Of a stretch of DNA of 64,000 nucleotides, positions 7,899 through 17,156 are shown piece after piece; the first letter of the stretch is position 1; each line of letters starts with the position of its first letter. The DNA lies in the NCBI GenBank assembly GCA_943787725.1, contig CALSNM010000003.1, positions 1 through 64,000 on the forward strand, written 5' to 3'. A model generated the notes under the pieces. It searched no databases and had not been told where the DNA came from. It saw only the letters and a list, made by a program, of their open reading frames with translations. This DNA comes from an uncultured Flavobacteriales bacterium. Its GTDB lineage: Bacteria; Bacteroidota; Bacteroidia; Flavobacteriales_D; Parvicellaceae. The position numbers and the translations under genes were made by a program.

Positions 7899-8723
7899 TT
7901 ATTTCCCATAACCAAAGCCCAAAGAAAGCCCCATTCTAAAATTGATAAATGGTAAACTAACTTCCGAAAATTCACGCATACTGAAATAACGCTTAGATGA
8001 AAATTTAACACTTTCTTTTTCGATTTCAATGCTAGGATTATTTATAAAAAAATCTGCATCATTCCTTATATCTTCCTCATAGTCTCTAAAGTCAAAATTT
8101 CCTGAAGTATTTTCAACATCAATCTCAGCTGAAACAAGCACGCCGTTTAATCCAATTCCTAAAATGGTCCAATCTAAGGTTAAGCCATTCTTCCAAATTT
8201 TTTGTGTTCCAATTTGAATCCCAGCTCCAAGGTTTGACATTTTGTACCTGGTTTGCGCTTCTCCATTATATAACATACCGTTTCCATCAAGTCCTTCTAG
8301 ATAATCTCTTTTTGATTGAAGTTTATAGGTCATTATATGTAAATATGGCCCCCAATAAAACCCGCTCAAAGCTTCTTTCTCTTTGCCGTAAATTTTTAAG
8401 TCGAGAAATGCTCCCAATCCTGAAAATATAGGTTCAGCCCATGGGTTATAATCTTCATCATTGTACTCCACCGTTGTGATACTGTCTAAAATTCCATTCG
8501 TTTTTGTTGGAAGGTACCTAAAGGTTGCTTGAAGCGAAATTCTGTCATTGATTTTTCTTTCTTGAGAAAAACTTATTGTTCCATTAAATAATTCCATGAC
8601 TCCTTTGGTGACATCATCACCCACTATAGGTATAGGAGAATACCTTAATTTACTTATGTTATTTTGACCGGTAACAATTGATCCTGATGCAATTAGAAAA
8701 ATGAGTATTCCTATTTTTTTCAT
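7899..8723 (-). CDS. Secreted or outer-membrane protein of unknown function
   Basis: About 274 residues from the ATG at 8723, which begins a good Sec signal peptide (MKKIGILIFLIASGSIVTGQ). The in-frame start at 8813 would put 30 unrelated residues in front of it, so I reject it. The mature part has alternating hydrophobic/polar strands, such as SLQATFRYLP, LGAGIQIGTQ and FRMGLSLGFGYGK, ending in an aromatic-containing strand. This suggests a small beta-barrel, similar in style to Bacteroidota DUF3575-like proteins, but I do not recognise a family. Monocistronic between two plus-strand blocks. Confidence 0.6.
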   Translation of the reverse strand: MKKIGILIFLIASGSIVTGQNNISKLRYSPIPIVGDDVTKGVMELFNGTISFSQERKINDRISLQATFRYLPTKTNGILDSITTVEYNDEDYNPWAEPIFSGLGAFLDLKIYGKEKEALSGFYWGPYLHIMTYKLQSKRDYLEGLDGNGMLYNGEAQTRYKMSNLGAGIQIGTQKIWKNGLTLDWTILGIGLNGVLVSAEIDVENTSGNFDFRDYEEDIRNDADFFINNPSIEIEKESVKFSSKRYFSMREFSEVSLPFINFRMGLSLGFGYGK

Positions 8724-8953
8724 ATTGAAATAAGTTTGATAATAGGTAAAGGTAAGTATTTCAACAAGACTTTTAGCTAAGATCGTGAAATGAGTATATC
8801 TATATCTTTCCAAATATAATTAAAGCTTTTCCAACATGTGTTTCTGTTCCTTCATCATAGGTTTCTGCTTTTTAAATACATTCCTAAACAACAGGCAAAG
8901 TAAATGTCAAAGTAAAGCATAAAGCTCTGTTATTTTGTTTGTATGTTTGTTAA

Positions 8954-9565
8954 GTGATAAGGTTGGAAGAAGACATACAAGAAGACTACCAGTGGGAACT
9001 TTCTCGTAAAGAGTTTATACGTTCTTTATTTGTTTTTGGAGTAGCGGTTAATATTCCTTTTTTTACAAGTTGCGAAACCAAAGAAAATGCCGCAGTTTTT
9101 GATTCGACTCCTTTATCCGCAGAACAATTTAAAGTATTGCAAGCGTTACAATTGGTGTTGTTTCCAAAAGAAGGAGAAGGGCCTTCAGCTCTTCAGATAA
9201 ATGCAGATAAATGGATTGTTTATGTGTTGAATGACGCAAGAGAGCCACAAAGAGAAAAAGATTTTATTGTTGAGCATCTTGATGGATTAAACCAGCTCTC
9301 TAAAGAAACTCATAAAATTTCCTACGATGCATTAAGCATAGACCGAAAAGAAGATCTTTTAGAACTATTTTTTGAAGAGAAAGCTCCCAAAAGGTGGGGT
9401 AGTAGAATGCTAACATTAATTTTTGAAGCATTACTGTTAGATCCTTTATATGGCGTTAACCCTAATAATATCGGTTGGACATGGTTAAATCATAATCCAG
9501 GAATGCCCCGACCAAATGACCAAAACATGTACCCAACTATATATACCACGATCAATGAAGTATGA
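8954..9565 (+). CDS. Gluconate 2-dehydrogenase subunit 3-like protein
   Basis: Small subunit expected to partner the GMC oxidoreductase encoded next. 203 residues: an N-terminal segment LSRKEFIRSLFVFGVAV leads to FFTSC, which resembles a Tat- or lipoprotein-type export signal but lacks a canonical twin arginine. The mature part (LSAEQFKVLQALQLVLFPKEGEG onward) matches the gluconate 2-dehydrogenase subunit 3 family, which holds the large subunit at the membrane. The start is a GTG at 8954. The end overlaps the next gene by 11 bases, implying coupled translation. The haem c subunit of the classical three-part enzyme is absent here. Confidence 0.8.
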   Translation: MIRLEEDIQEDYQWELSRKEFIRSLFVFGVAVNIPFFTSCETKENAAVFDSTPLSAEQFKVLQALQLVLFPKEGEGPSALQINADKWIVYVLNDAREPQREKDFIVEHLDGLNQLSKETHKISYDALSIDRKEDLLELFFEEKAPKRWGSRMLTLIFEALLLDPLYGVNPNNIGWTWLNHNPGMPRPNDQNMYPTIYTTINEV

Positions 9566-11237
9566 TGTTTGCGTTATAGGAAGTGGAGCCGGAGCAGGAC
9601 CTGTTATATATGAGTTGTCGAAAGCTGGTTATAAAGTTGTAGTGCTCGAAAAGGGCCCCTGGGCAAAAACGGAAGACTTTAACAAAGATGAAATGACAGC
9701 TACACGCCGCGATTCATTTAGGCCCGCGCTGAAAGACGAGTGTCATACCGTTGTTAAAAAAAACAAAGCAGGTAAATGGATGAAACGTTCTACATATGAT
9801 TCTGGCAGAAGTTTTTGGAATGGAAACTGTGTGGGTGGTTCTTCCAATTTTATGAGCGGATACTTTCATCGGTTAAAACCAATAGATTTTAATTTGCTTT
9901 CAGAATTTGGTCCAATTGAAGGGGCGAATGTTGTTGATTGGCCAATTAATTATGAGGAATTAGAATCGTATTATGAAAAAACAGAAAGAATAGTTGGGGT
10001 GTCAGGAAAGGTGGTAAACCATTCTTTTTTGGAGCCGCGGTCAACACCCGACTTTCCTTTTCCTCCTTTGCAAGAAAACATTTTTGCTTCTTGGTTGGAT
10101 AAAGGAGCAGAGAAATTGAAGTATGAAATTTTCCCAACACCTAGAGGAATTATATCAGAGCCAAAAGAAGAAAGAAACGCATGTTATTATTCGAATTACT
10201 GTGGTAGTTATGGCTGTTCCTCTGATGCGAAAAGTAGTTCGCGAGTTGCACTTATTGAGTCCGCGGTTAAAACAGGAAATTGTAGAATTTTGCCAAACTC
10301 AAAAGTGTTTCATCTAGAAACGAATGGCGAAGGAAGAATTAATAAAGCGAATTATTACGATGTAAATGATGAAAAACAATATATCGAAGCAACTATTTTT
10401 GTGGTTGCTGCTCAAGCTGTAGAGACTTCACGTTTATTGTTGATGAGTGAGAACACTGAATTTCCAAATGGGTTAGCAAATAATTCGGGACAGGTAGGAA
10501 AGAATATGGTTTATTCTAGCGGCGGAGTTGGTTCTGGACAGTTATATTTTTCGGATTTGGATAAAGAAGATGCTGAAGCATTGGACACTCCAGGTTTGTT
10601 TATCAACAGGGCAATTCAACAATGGTACGAAATAGATCATCCAGAGTTAGGAAGAGTAAAGGGAGGAACGGTTGATTTTGTTTCTGAGCATGCAAATGGA
10701 ATTACAAAAGCTGTTAAACTAAAGAAGGCCTCTGGTGGAAAGCTGTTATATGGAAGTGCATTGAAAAAAAGGCTTTTGGACTATTTTACAAAACAGCGTA
10801 AGTTGAAATTTGAAATATTTGTTGATTGGTTGCCGAATGATAAATGCTATGTAACTCTTGACGATGAAGTAAAGGACAAGTGGGGAGATCCCGTTGCTAA
10901 GATTTGGGCAGGACATCATGAGCATGATAATAAAGTTGCCAGATATTTAGCGGATAAAACTGAGCGGCTTTTCAAAGAAATTGGCATGAAGAATGTTAGC
11001 ACTGGAATTGGAAGTTCCCCTCCTGCCAATCTTCAGGCCGGGGGTTGTCGTTTTGGAGATGATCCAAAAACCTCCGTTTTAGATAAAAACTGCAAAGCTC
11101 ATGAAGTGGAGAACTTATACATTTCTGATGGGAGTTTTATGCCTACAGGAGGAAGCGTTACCTATACGTTTTCTATTTATGCAAACTCATTTCGAGTAGC
11201 AGACAAAATTAAAGTCGATTTAGAACAGAATTATTAA
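9555..11237 (+). CDS. GMC family FAD-dependent oxidoreductase
   Basis: FAD enzyme oxidising an alcohol, sugar or polyol; the substrate is unknown. The dinucleotide-binding start YDVCVIGSGAGAGPV follows directly from the ATG at 9555, which I prefer over the earlier in-frame start at 9516. Other GMC signatures are GRSFWNGNCVGGSSNFMSG near residues 95-115, and the C-terminal ENLYISDGSFMPTGG and YANSFRVADKI. The usual HxxG-x-RFG segment reads LQAGGCRFG, so the conserved His is Leu. About 560 residues, full length. No signal peptide is visible; export by hitch-hiking on the small subunit is likely for this family. Confidence 0.9.
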   Translation: MKYDVCVIGSGAGAGPVIYELSKAGYKVVVLEKGPWAKTEDFNKDEMTATRRDSFRPALKDECHTVVKKNKAGKWMKRSTYDSGRSFWNGNCVGGSSNFMSGYFHRLKPIDFNLLSEFGPIEGANVVDWPINYEELESYYEKTERIVGVSGKVVNHSFLEPRSTPDFPFPPLQENIFASWLDKGAEKLKYEIFPTPRGIISEPKEERNACYYSNYCGSYGCSSDAKSSSRVALIESAVKTGNCRILPNSKVFHLETNGEGRINKANYYDVNDEKQYIEATIFVVAAQAVETSRLLLMSENTEFPNGLANNSGQVGKNMVYSSGGVGSGQLYFSDLDKEDAEALDTPGLFINRAIQQWYEIDHPELGRVKGGTVDFVSEHANGITKAVKLKKASGGKLLYGSALKKRLLDYFTKQRKLKFEIFVDWLPNDKCYVTLDDEVKDKWGDPVAKIWAGHHEHDNKVARYLADKTERLFKEIGMKNVSTGIGSSPPANLQAGGCRFGDDPKTSVLDKNCKAHEVENLYISDGSFMPTGGSVTYTFSIYANSFRVADKIKVDLEQNY

Positions 11238-11273
11238 TCAATGCGCTGTATTTTTGCAGCTTAATTTACAAGA

Positions 11274-11534
11274 ATGAAAGTCGAAATCTCTAGAAAACGA
11301 CATATAGTCAAAACCATCACTTGGCGTGTCATTGCATCAACAACAACATTTGTGTTGGCTTGGCTATTTTTTCAGGATGATGCACAGGCAGTGAAAAAAG
11401 CAACTGGTATTGCAATTGCTGAATCAGCGATAAAAATGGTATTTTATTATTTTCATGAGCGGGCCTGGTATAACTCGAATTTCGGAATAAAAAATCGAAA
11501 TCAAGATAAAATAAATAAAGATGAATCTCAATAA
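11274..11534 (+). CDS. DUF2061 small membrane protein
   Basis: 86 residues with the DUF2061 signature: KRHIVKTITWRVIASTTTF at the N-terminus, a first hydrophobic helix, then IAIAESAIKMVFYYFHERAW. Two membrane helices are expected. Function is unknown. The last 14 bases overlap the start of cysQ, and DUF2061 genes are often found beside sulfate activation or PAP phosphatase genes, so a role in sulfate or PAPS handling is inferred only from position. Confidence 0.85.
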   Translation: MKVEISRKRHIVKTITWRVIASTTTFVLAWLFFQDDAQAVKKATGIAIAESAIKMVFYYFHERAWYNSNFGIKNRNQDKINKDESQ

Positions 11535-12279
11535 ATTATTAGAGGTAGTTAAAGAAGCCGCTTTAAAAGGGGGTGAAGAAATTTTGAAAATTTACGAAAC
11601 TGATTTTTCTGTTGAGGAAAAAGACGACAATAGCCCTCTGACCCAAGCCGATAAAAATGCGAACATAGTAATTGAAGAGATACTTAAAGAAACCAATATC
11701 CCGATATTAAGTGAAGAGGGAAGAGGAATTGATTATTCTGAAAGAAAGGACTGGGAGTACTTGTGGATTGTAGATCCTTTAGATGGAACAAAAGAGTTTG
11801 TTAAACGAAATGGTGAATTTACGGTTAATATAGCGTTGATTAAGAATGGAGTTCCTGTTTTAGGAGTTATATATGTTCCGGTTAAACAATGGCTTTATTA
11901 TGGCCATAAAGAAATAGGGTCATTTAAAATTGCGAACGGTGAATTAGAAAAGCTCCCTCGTCAAGTTTTAAAAGATAGATATGTTGCAGTAGGAAGTCGT
12001 TCTCACAAGAGTTCAGAAACGGAAGCATACTTTAAAGAATTATCAGAAGAGCATGGAGAAATAGAGATTGTTTCTATGGGAAGCTCCTTAAAAATATGCT
12101 TAGTAGCAGAAGGGGTAGCGGATGAATACCCAAGGTTTGCTCCTACTATGGAATGGGATACAGCTGCTGGTCATGCGATTGCAAAATATGCAGGTAAACA
12201 ATTTATTGACTACAAAACTAAAAGTGAAATGCTTTACAATCGCGAAGAGCTATTGAATAATTGGTTTTTAGTAAAGTAG
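11521..12279 (+). CDS. cysQ: 3'(2'),5'-bisphosphate nucleotidase
   Basis: Removes the 3'-phosphate from PAP (and PAPS), relieving inhibition after sulfate transfer or reduction. Mg-dependent inositol monophosphatase fold: DNSPLTQADKNAN near residue 40, LSEEG near 61-65, the metal motif WIVDPLDGTKEF near 81-92, and EWDTAAGHAI near 211-220. Its 252 residues are full length. Overlaps the DUF2061 gene upstream; GDP-fucose genes follow after an intergenic promoter. Confidence 0.94.
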   Translation: MNLNKLLEVVKEAALKGGEEILKIYETDFSVEEKDDNSPLTQADKNANIVIEEILKETNIPILSEEGRGIDYSERKDWEYLWIVDPLDGTKEFVKRNGEFTVNIALIKNGVPVLGVIYVPVKQWLYYGHKEIGSFKIANGELEKLPRQVLKDRYVAVGSRSHKSSETEAYFKELSEEHGEIEIVSMGSSLKICLVAEGVADEYPRFAPTMEWDTAAGHAIAKYAGKQFIDYKTKSEMLYNREELLNNWFLVK

Positions 12280-12304
12280 TAACAAGACAATCGTCAATAA
12301 ATCT

Positions 12305-12335
12305 ATTGTGTAGTAGGTTTGTAATGTTAACTTTG
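12305..12335 (+). promoter_or_regulatory. Bacteroidota-type promoter upstream of gmd
   Basis: ATTG at 12305-12308 and TAACTTTG at 12328-12335 are separated by 19 bases, fitting the -33/-7 consensus of the group. The -7 box ends 23 bases before the gmd start, so the sugar genes probably have their own promoter. Confidence 0.5.
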
Positions 12336-12358
12336 AGGAAATAACATTATTGATTCAA

Positions 12359-13444
12359 ATGAAAATAGCATTAATTACAGGAATTACAGGACAAGACGGC
12401 GCCTATTTAGCTGAGTTTTTATTGAAGAAAGGATACGAAGTTCATGGAGTTAAACGTAGGGCTTCTATGTTCAATACAGATAGAATTGATCACCTGTATC
12501 AAGATTTACACCAGAGCAATGTACGGTTAAAACTTCACTATGGTGATTTAACGGACTCAACTAATTTGATTCGGATAATTCAAGAAGTTCAGCCAGATGA
12601 AATATATAATTTGGCTGCTCAGTCTCATGTACAAGTTTCTTTCGAAATGCCAGAATATACCGCGAATGCTGATTCTTTAGGAACTCTAAGAATATTGGAA
12701 GCGATTCGAATTTTGGGAATGACTGAAAAAACTAAATTTTATCAGGCTTCTACGTCGGAATTATACGGTAAGGTGCAAGAAGTTCCTCAATCAGAAACTA
12801 CTCCATTTTATCCACGAAGTCCCTATGCCGTTGCGAAATTATATGGGTTTTGGATTGTAAAAAACTATAGAGAAGCTTATGGGATGTATGCTTGTAATGG
12901 GATTTTATTTAATCATGAGAGCCCGATTAGAGGCGAAACATTTGTAACACGAAAAATAACCCGAGCAGTTTCTAAAATATCTTTCGGTCTACAAAAGAAG
13001 ATTTATTTAGGAAATTTGGATGCTCAAAGAGATTGGGGGCATGCAAAAGATTACATAGAAGGAATGTGGCTGATGTTGCAACAAGATAAAGCAGATGATT
13101 TTGTTCTAGCAACAGGAGTGACAAATACCGTTCGACACTTCGTGGAGCTTTCATTTGCAGAAATTGGGGTGAAGTTGAGATGGGAAGGTGAAGGAGTTGA
13201 GGAGAAAGGAATTAATATGGAAACAGACGAGGTTGTTGTTGAAGTGGATCCGAAATATTTTAGACCAACTGAGGTTGAATTATTAATTGGAGACCCAACA
13301 AAAGCAAAAACTGAATTAGGCTGGAAAAACAACTACGATTTAGCTGCTTTGGTAAAAGATATGATGCAATCAGATTTAAAGTTGTTTCAAAAAGACAAAT
13401 ATCTCAAAGAAGGGGGGTATCAAACATTAAATTATTTTGAATAG
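12359..13444 (+). CDS. gmd: GDP-mannose 4,6-dehydratase
   Basis: Converts GDP-mannose to GDP-4-keto-6-deoxymannose, the first step to GDP-L-fucose. Extended SDR: the NADP-binding [15 protein letters not shown] lies at the start, followed by VHGVKRRAS, catalytic YxxxK in [12 protein letters not shown], and the family-specific [15 protein letters not shown]. About 361 residues. The ATG at 12359 is preferred to the TTG three codons earlier. fcl follows after 7 bases. Confidence 0.97.
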   Translation: MKIALITGITGQDGAYLAEFLLKKGYEVHGVKRRASMFNTDRIDHLYQDLHQSNVRLKLHYGDLTDSTNLIRIIQEVQPDEIYNLAAQSHVQVSFEMPEYTANADSLGTLRILEAIRILGMTEKTKFYQASTSELYGKVQEVPQSETTPFYPRSPYAVAKLYGFWIVKNYREAYGMYACNGILFNHESPIRGETFVTRKITRAVSKISFGLQKKIYLGNLDAQRDWGHAKDYIEGMWLMLQQDKADDFVLATGVTNTVRHFVELSFAEIGVKLRWEGEGVEEKGINMETDEVVVEVDPKYFRPTEVELLIGDPTKAKTELGWKNNYDLAALVKDMMQSDLKLFQKDKYLKEGGYQTLNYFE

Positions 13445-13451
13445 TTAACGG

Positions 13452-14387
13452 ATGAATACTGAGTCTAAAATATATGTAGCTGGCCACCGGGGGATGGTAG
13501 GTTCAGCTATTGTCAGAAAACTACGTACGGAAGGGTTTAGTAACATTATTATTCGTACTTCAAATGAATTGGATTTAAGAAACCAAAATGCTGTAAATGT
13601 TTTTTTCGAAGCTGAAAAACCTGACATTGTTGTTCTAGCTGCGGCCAAAGTTGGAGGGATTCATGCTAATAATGTTTATCGAGCAGAGTTTCTTTATGAT
13701 AATTTGATGATAGAAGCAAATATTATCCATGCTGCACATAAAAGCGAGGCAGAAAAGTTATTGTTTTTAGGGTCATCTTGTATATATCCTAAAATGGCTA
13801 ATCAGCCGCTGAAAGAAGAGTGTTTATTGACAGGAGAACTGGAGCCAACAAATGAACCGTATGCAATAGCAAAAATTGCAGGGATTAAACTGTGTGAATC
13901 CTATCGAGATCAATATGGATGCAATTTCATATCTGCCATGCCGACAAATTTATATGGACCAAATGATAATTATGATCTAAATAATTCCCATGTATTACCC
14001 GCTTTATTAAGAAAGTTCCATGCGGCAAAAAAGGAAGGTATTAGCGAAGTTGAAATTTGGGGAACAGGCGCTCCAAAAAGAGAGTTTTTACATGTAGATG
14101 ATTTGGCTTCAGCTTGTTTTTTCTTGTTGCTGCACTATAACGAGAAAGACATAGTCAATATAGGGTGCGGAGAAGATATATCGATTAAAAACTTAGCATT
14201 AATTATTAAAGAAATAGTTGGGTTTGAGGGGGAATTAGTATTTGATACTTCTAAGCCTGATGGCACTCCAAGAAAACTTCTCGATATGGATAAATTGCAT
14301 GGTTTAGGATGGAAACATCAAATCGAATTAGAAGAAGGCATCAAATCTGTTTATAATGAGGCGCTCAATAAACAATTGTTGTCATGA
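13452..14387 (+). CDS. fcl: GDP-L-fucose synthase
   Basis: Epimerase/reductase finishing GDP-L-fucose from the Gmd product using NADPH. The motif [14 protein letters not shown] binds the cofactor; SSCIYPK and [15 protein letters not shown] carry the catalytic Ser, Tyr and Lys. 311 residues, full length. Its final ATGA overlaps the start of the next gene, so the sugar nucleotide genes and the outer-membrane protein gene are co-translated. Confidence 0.97.
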   Translation: MNTESKIYVAGHRGMVGSAIVRKLRTEGFSNIIIRTSNELDLRNQNAVNVFFEAEKPDIVVLAAAKVGGIHANNVYRAEFLYDNLMIEANIIHAAHKSEAEKLLFLGSSCIYPKMANQPLKEECLLTGELEPTNEPYAIAKIAGIKLCESYRDQYGCNFISAMPTNLYGPNDNYDLNNSHVLPALLRKFHAAKKEGISEVEIWGTGAPKREFLHVDDLASACFFLLLHYNEKDIVNIGCGEDISIKNLALIIKEIVGFEGELVFDTSKPDGTPRKLLDMDKLHGLGWKHQIELEEGIKSVYNEALNKQLLS

Positions 14388-15968
14388 AATATTTAAGACA
14401 TAAAAGTTTTTTTAAAGAAAAGACTTTTGTTCTTGGGCTGTTGATTTTCTTTGGTTGCACTGTTTTCTCTCAACATCAGAATATTCCGATTAATCATATT
14501 ATTTCTCAAAAGATTGAAAAGGGCGTCCTGGCATCTGATTTGAACTTTCATACGGCAATAAAGCCTTACCTACAATCCTTTCTTTCGTCATCTATTTTTG
14601 ATGCTGTATTTAATGACTCTGGGGTTTATTATTATGACCTTACAGTAAAATTATTCCAAGAAAACTTATTAAATATTAAGGAGGATGATGTCTTTTTAAC
14701 AGCAGATCCATTGTTTAATTTTGGTGCTGGTCGAACTAACTATATAGATACAGCTTCCTCGATTTATACCAATACAAGAGGAGTTCGAGTTTCAGGGGAC
14801 ATTACTTCAAAATTCTCTTTTGAGACAAGATACTATGAAAATCAGTTCTATTATCCTGAATATTTGGATAGCGTTGCAGATGCGAGAGGTGTTGCGTTCG
14901 GTTTAGGCAGAGCAAAAACATTTAAGGGAAAAGGACAGGATGTAGGGATGTCAAGTGGTTACATTAGTTATTCTCCTATTAAAGAATTCAACATACAGTT
15001 TGGACAAGGCAAACATTTTATTGGCGATGGCTATAGGTCAATGCTATTGTCTGACAATTCATTTAATTATCCATATTTATCACTTTCTCTAAATTTGTTA
15101 GACGGTAAGTTATTTTATAAAACGGTTAGTGCTTGGATGCAAACATTAGAAAGAATGCCACTATCTGCATCTCCTGAGGCATTGTTTAAAAGAAAGAGTG
15201 GGTCATTTCATTACCTTTCATTCAAACCGAAAAAACAATTGGAAATAGGCTTTTTTGAAGGGGTAATTTACCGGAGGTATGAAGATTCAGTTGGAGAAAT
15301 AGCTGTTGATCCAGCATTTTACATTCCTGTTATTGGAGTCGGATCAGGGTTAAATGCGAATAACGAGGAAAACAAAGTAGTAATTGGCATTAACATGAAT
15401 ATTGTTCCAATTGAAAATGTTAAAATATACGGGCAGTTTGTAACGGATGATTTTTCTAGAACAGGCTTTCAAGTAGGAGGAAAATGGTTTGATTTGTTAA
15501 AAGCTAAAAATAGCTGGTTGCTGCTAGAATATAACAGTGCTGTTCCGTACTTGTTTACCAAGTCTAGCTGAGAATATAATTCAACGTTATTCTCATGCTA
15601 ACCAAGAGCTGGCCCATCCATTGGGAGCGTCTTTTAATGAGCTAGTGATAATGGCACATTTTGAAAAGAATAGGTTTTTTGCAACTGCAAAATATTTTTA
15701 TGCGCAAAAGGAAAGGTTTGGCGGGTCTATTTATGGTCAAAACATATTTTTACCAAATGATGCTATTTTAATTGCAGTTGCCTCGGAAAAAATTAGCTGG
15801 AATTATTTTGGGGGCGAATTGGGATTGAACTTAAATATTAAAACACGAATGCAAATTTTTGGAAATGCTTATAGTCGTTCAGAAAGTGGAGATAATTGGA
15901 GCAATAATGAATGGTTTTGGCAAATTGGAATGCGAACGACACTCAACAACTTCTACTATGAACAATAG
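14384..15968 (+). CDS. RemB/Wzi-like outer-membrane beta-barrel protein, one frameshift
   Basis: About 525 residues if joined. A hydrophobic N-terminal signal precedes the mature start near [11 protein letters not shown]. The segment [12 protein letters not shown] and a long series of amphipathic strands resemble the Bacteroidota gliding protein RemB and capsule-assembly Wzi barrels; [19 protein letters not shown] is a recognisable core motif. The frame is interrupted near 15545-15570: the first part ends TKSS while the continuation [19 protein letters not shown] runs one base out of frame. Coupled to fcl by ATGA, so probably a surface polysaccharide binding or assembly protein. The RemB versus Wzi choice is not certain. 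Confidence 0.65.
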
Positions 15969-16040
15969 TCATGCTATTTGGCAGAAATAGTTAGGCTGTT
16001 TCGCAATTCGTTTTAACTTTGATTAATAGGATTCTTTAAT

Positions 16041-17156
16041 ATGGTTGGAGATAAGATACTTTTGTTAGGGTTTATAACATCATTTTTGGTTGTACTTTTG
16101 GCTACGCCCTCTCTAATCAAGGTTGCTAAACTGAAGCACTTAGTAGATGAGCCTGGAGAAGACAGGAAACTGCACAGTCGCAGTGTTCCAACCATTGGAG
16201 GGATTATTATCTTTGGCGCTATCGTGTTTTCATACTCTCTCTGGTTTCCTGAAGAGTATAGCCACATCGAGGACATGTTGTCAAACTTTAAGCATTTAAT
16301 AGCAATATTAATTCTTCTCTTTTTTGTTGGGGTTAAAGATGATATTATTGGAACAGCTCCAATTAAAAAATTAGGAACGCATATGATTGTAGGCTTTATT
16401 ATGGTGATAATGGCAGATATCCGAATTGAAAGTATGCATGGTATTTTTGGTTTGTCAAGTCTTGAAACATGGCAAAGCTATTTCCTGTCCCTTTTTGTTT
16501 ATATAGTTATTGTAAATGCCTTTAATTTAATTGATGGAATTGACGGGCTTGCTGGCGGTATTGGCTTTATCATTTCTGGTTTTTTTGGTGTAGTTTTTTT
16601 GTTTTGGGGAAATATTCCATTGGCCCTATTGGCATTTGTGTTGTGTGGAGCATTGTTTGGTTTTTTGGTCTTTAACTTTTCTCCTGCTCGAATATTTATG
16701 GGTGATTCAGGGTCTTTAGTGGTTGGAGCAATTATATGCGTTTTAGCAATAAGTGTGATAAATCTTCCTGAATTGATTAATGGAAAAACATTAACCAATA
16801 TTGTTGTTCCAAACTGGTTGGCTTCTGTAAACAAGCCTGTTTTAGTTATGTCTATTCTAGTATATCCGCTGATTGATACAATTCGCGTTTTTACAATAAG
16901 AGCAATAAGAGGGACTTCTCCTTTTTTGGCAGATAGAAACCATATCCATCACAGGCTTATTTTACTGGGACTTAATCACGCTAAAACTGTACTAACTTTA
17001 TATCTGTACAATATTATTGTTGTATTATCGATAGTGTTTATTAATCCAAAAGACCCTACATTAAGTTTAATAGCAGCAGTTTCTATAGCATTCACATTAA
17101 TGGCCATTCCATTTTTATTAAAAGTCAAGAAAGCTGATAACTTAAACTATAAATGA
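16041..17156 (+). CDS. WecA-like undecaprenyl-phosphate sugar-1-phosphate transferase
   Basis: Polytopic enzyme that starts a surface polysaccharide by moving a HexNAc-1-phosphate from UDP-sugar to undecaprenyl phosphate. MraY/WecA motifs: VKDDIIGTAPIKKLG near residues 97-111, NAFNLIDGIDGLAGG near 160-174, FSPARIFMGDSGSLVVG near 214-230, and the cytoplasmic loop DRNHIHHRLILLG. About ten membrane helices in 371 residues. A -7-like TAACTTTG lies at 16014-16021. It stands between two related RemB/Wzi-like genes; its stop overlaps the ATG of the second. WecA-like rather than MraY because of the HIHHRL loop and the context. Confidence 0.92.
   Translation: MVGDKILLLGFITSFLVVLLATPSLIKVAKLKHLVDEPGEDRKLHSRSVPTIGGIIIFGAIVFSYSLWFPEEYSHIEDMLSNFKHLIAILILLFFVGVKDDIIGTAPIKKLGTHMIVGFIMVIMADIRIESMHGIFGLSSLETWQSYFLSLFVYIVIVNAFNLIDGIDGLAGGIGFIISGFFGVVFLFWGNIPLALLAFVLCGALFGFLVFNFSPARIFMGDSGSLVVGAIICVLAISVINLPELINGKTLTNIVVPNWLASVNKPVLVMSILVYPLIDTIRVFTIRAIRGTSPFLADRNHIHHRLILLGLNHAKTVLTLYLYNIIVVLSIVFINPKDPTLSLIAAVSIAFTLMAIPFLLKVKKADNLNYK

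Noticed and set aside
8204-8431. Plus-strand open frame inside the envelope-protein gene
   Set aside because: No start context or family resemblance; the minus strand has a signal peptide and regular beta pattern.
9516-9554. Earlier start for the GMC oxidoreductase
   Set aside because: The extra residues lie in the end of the small-subunit gene and precede the normal FAD-motif start.
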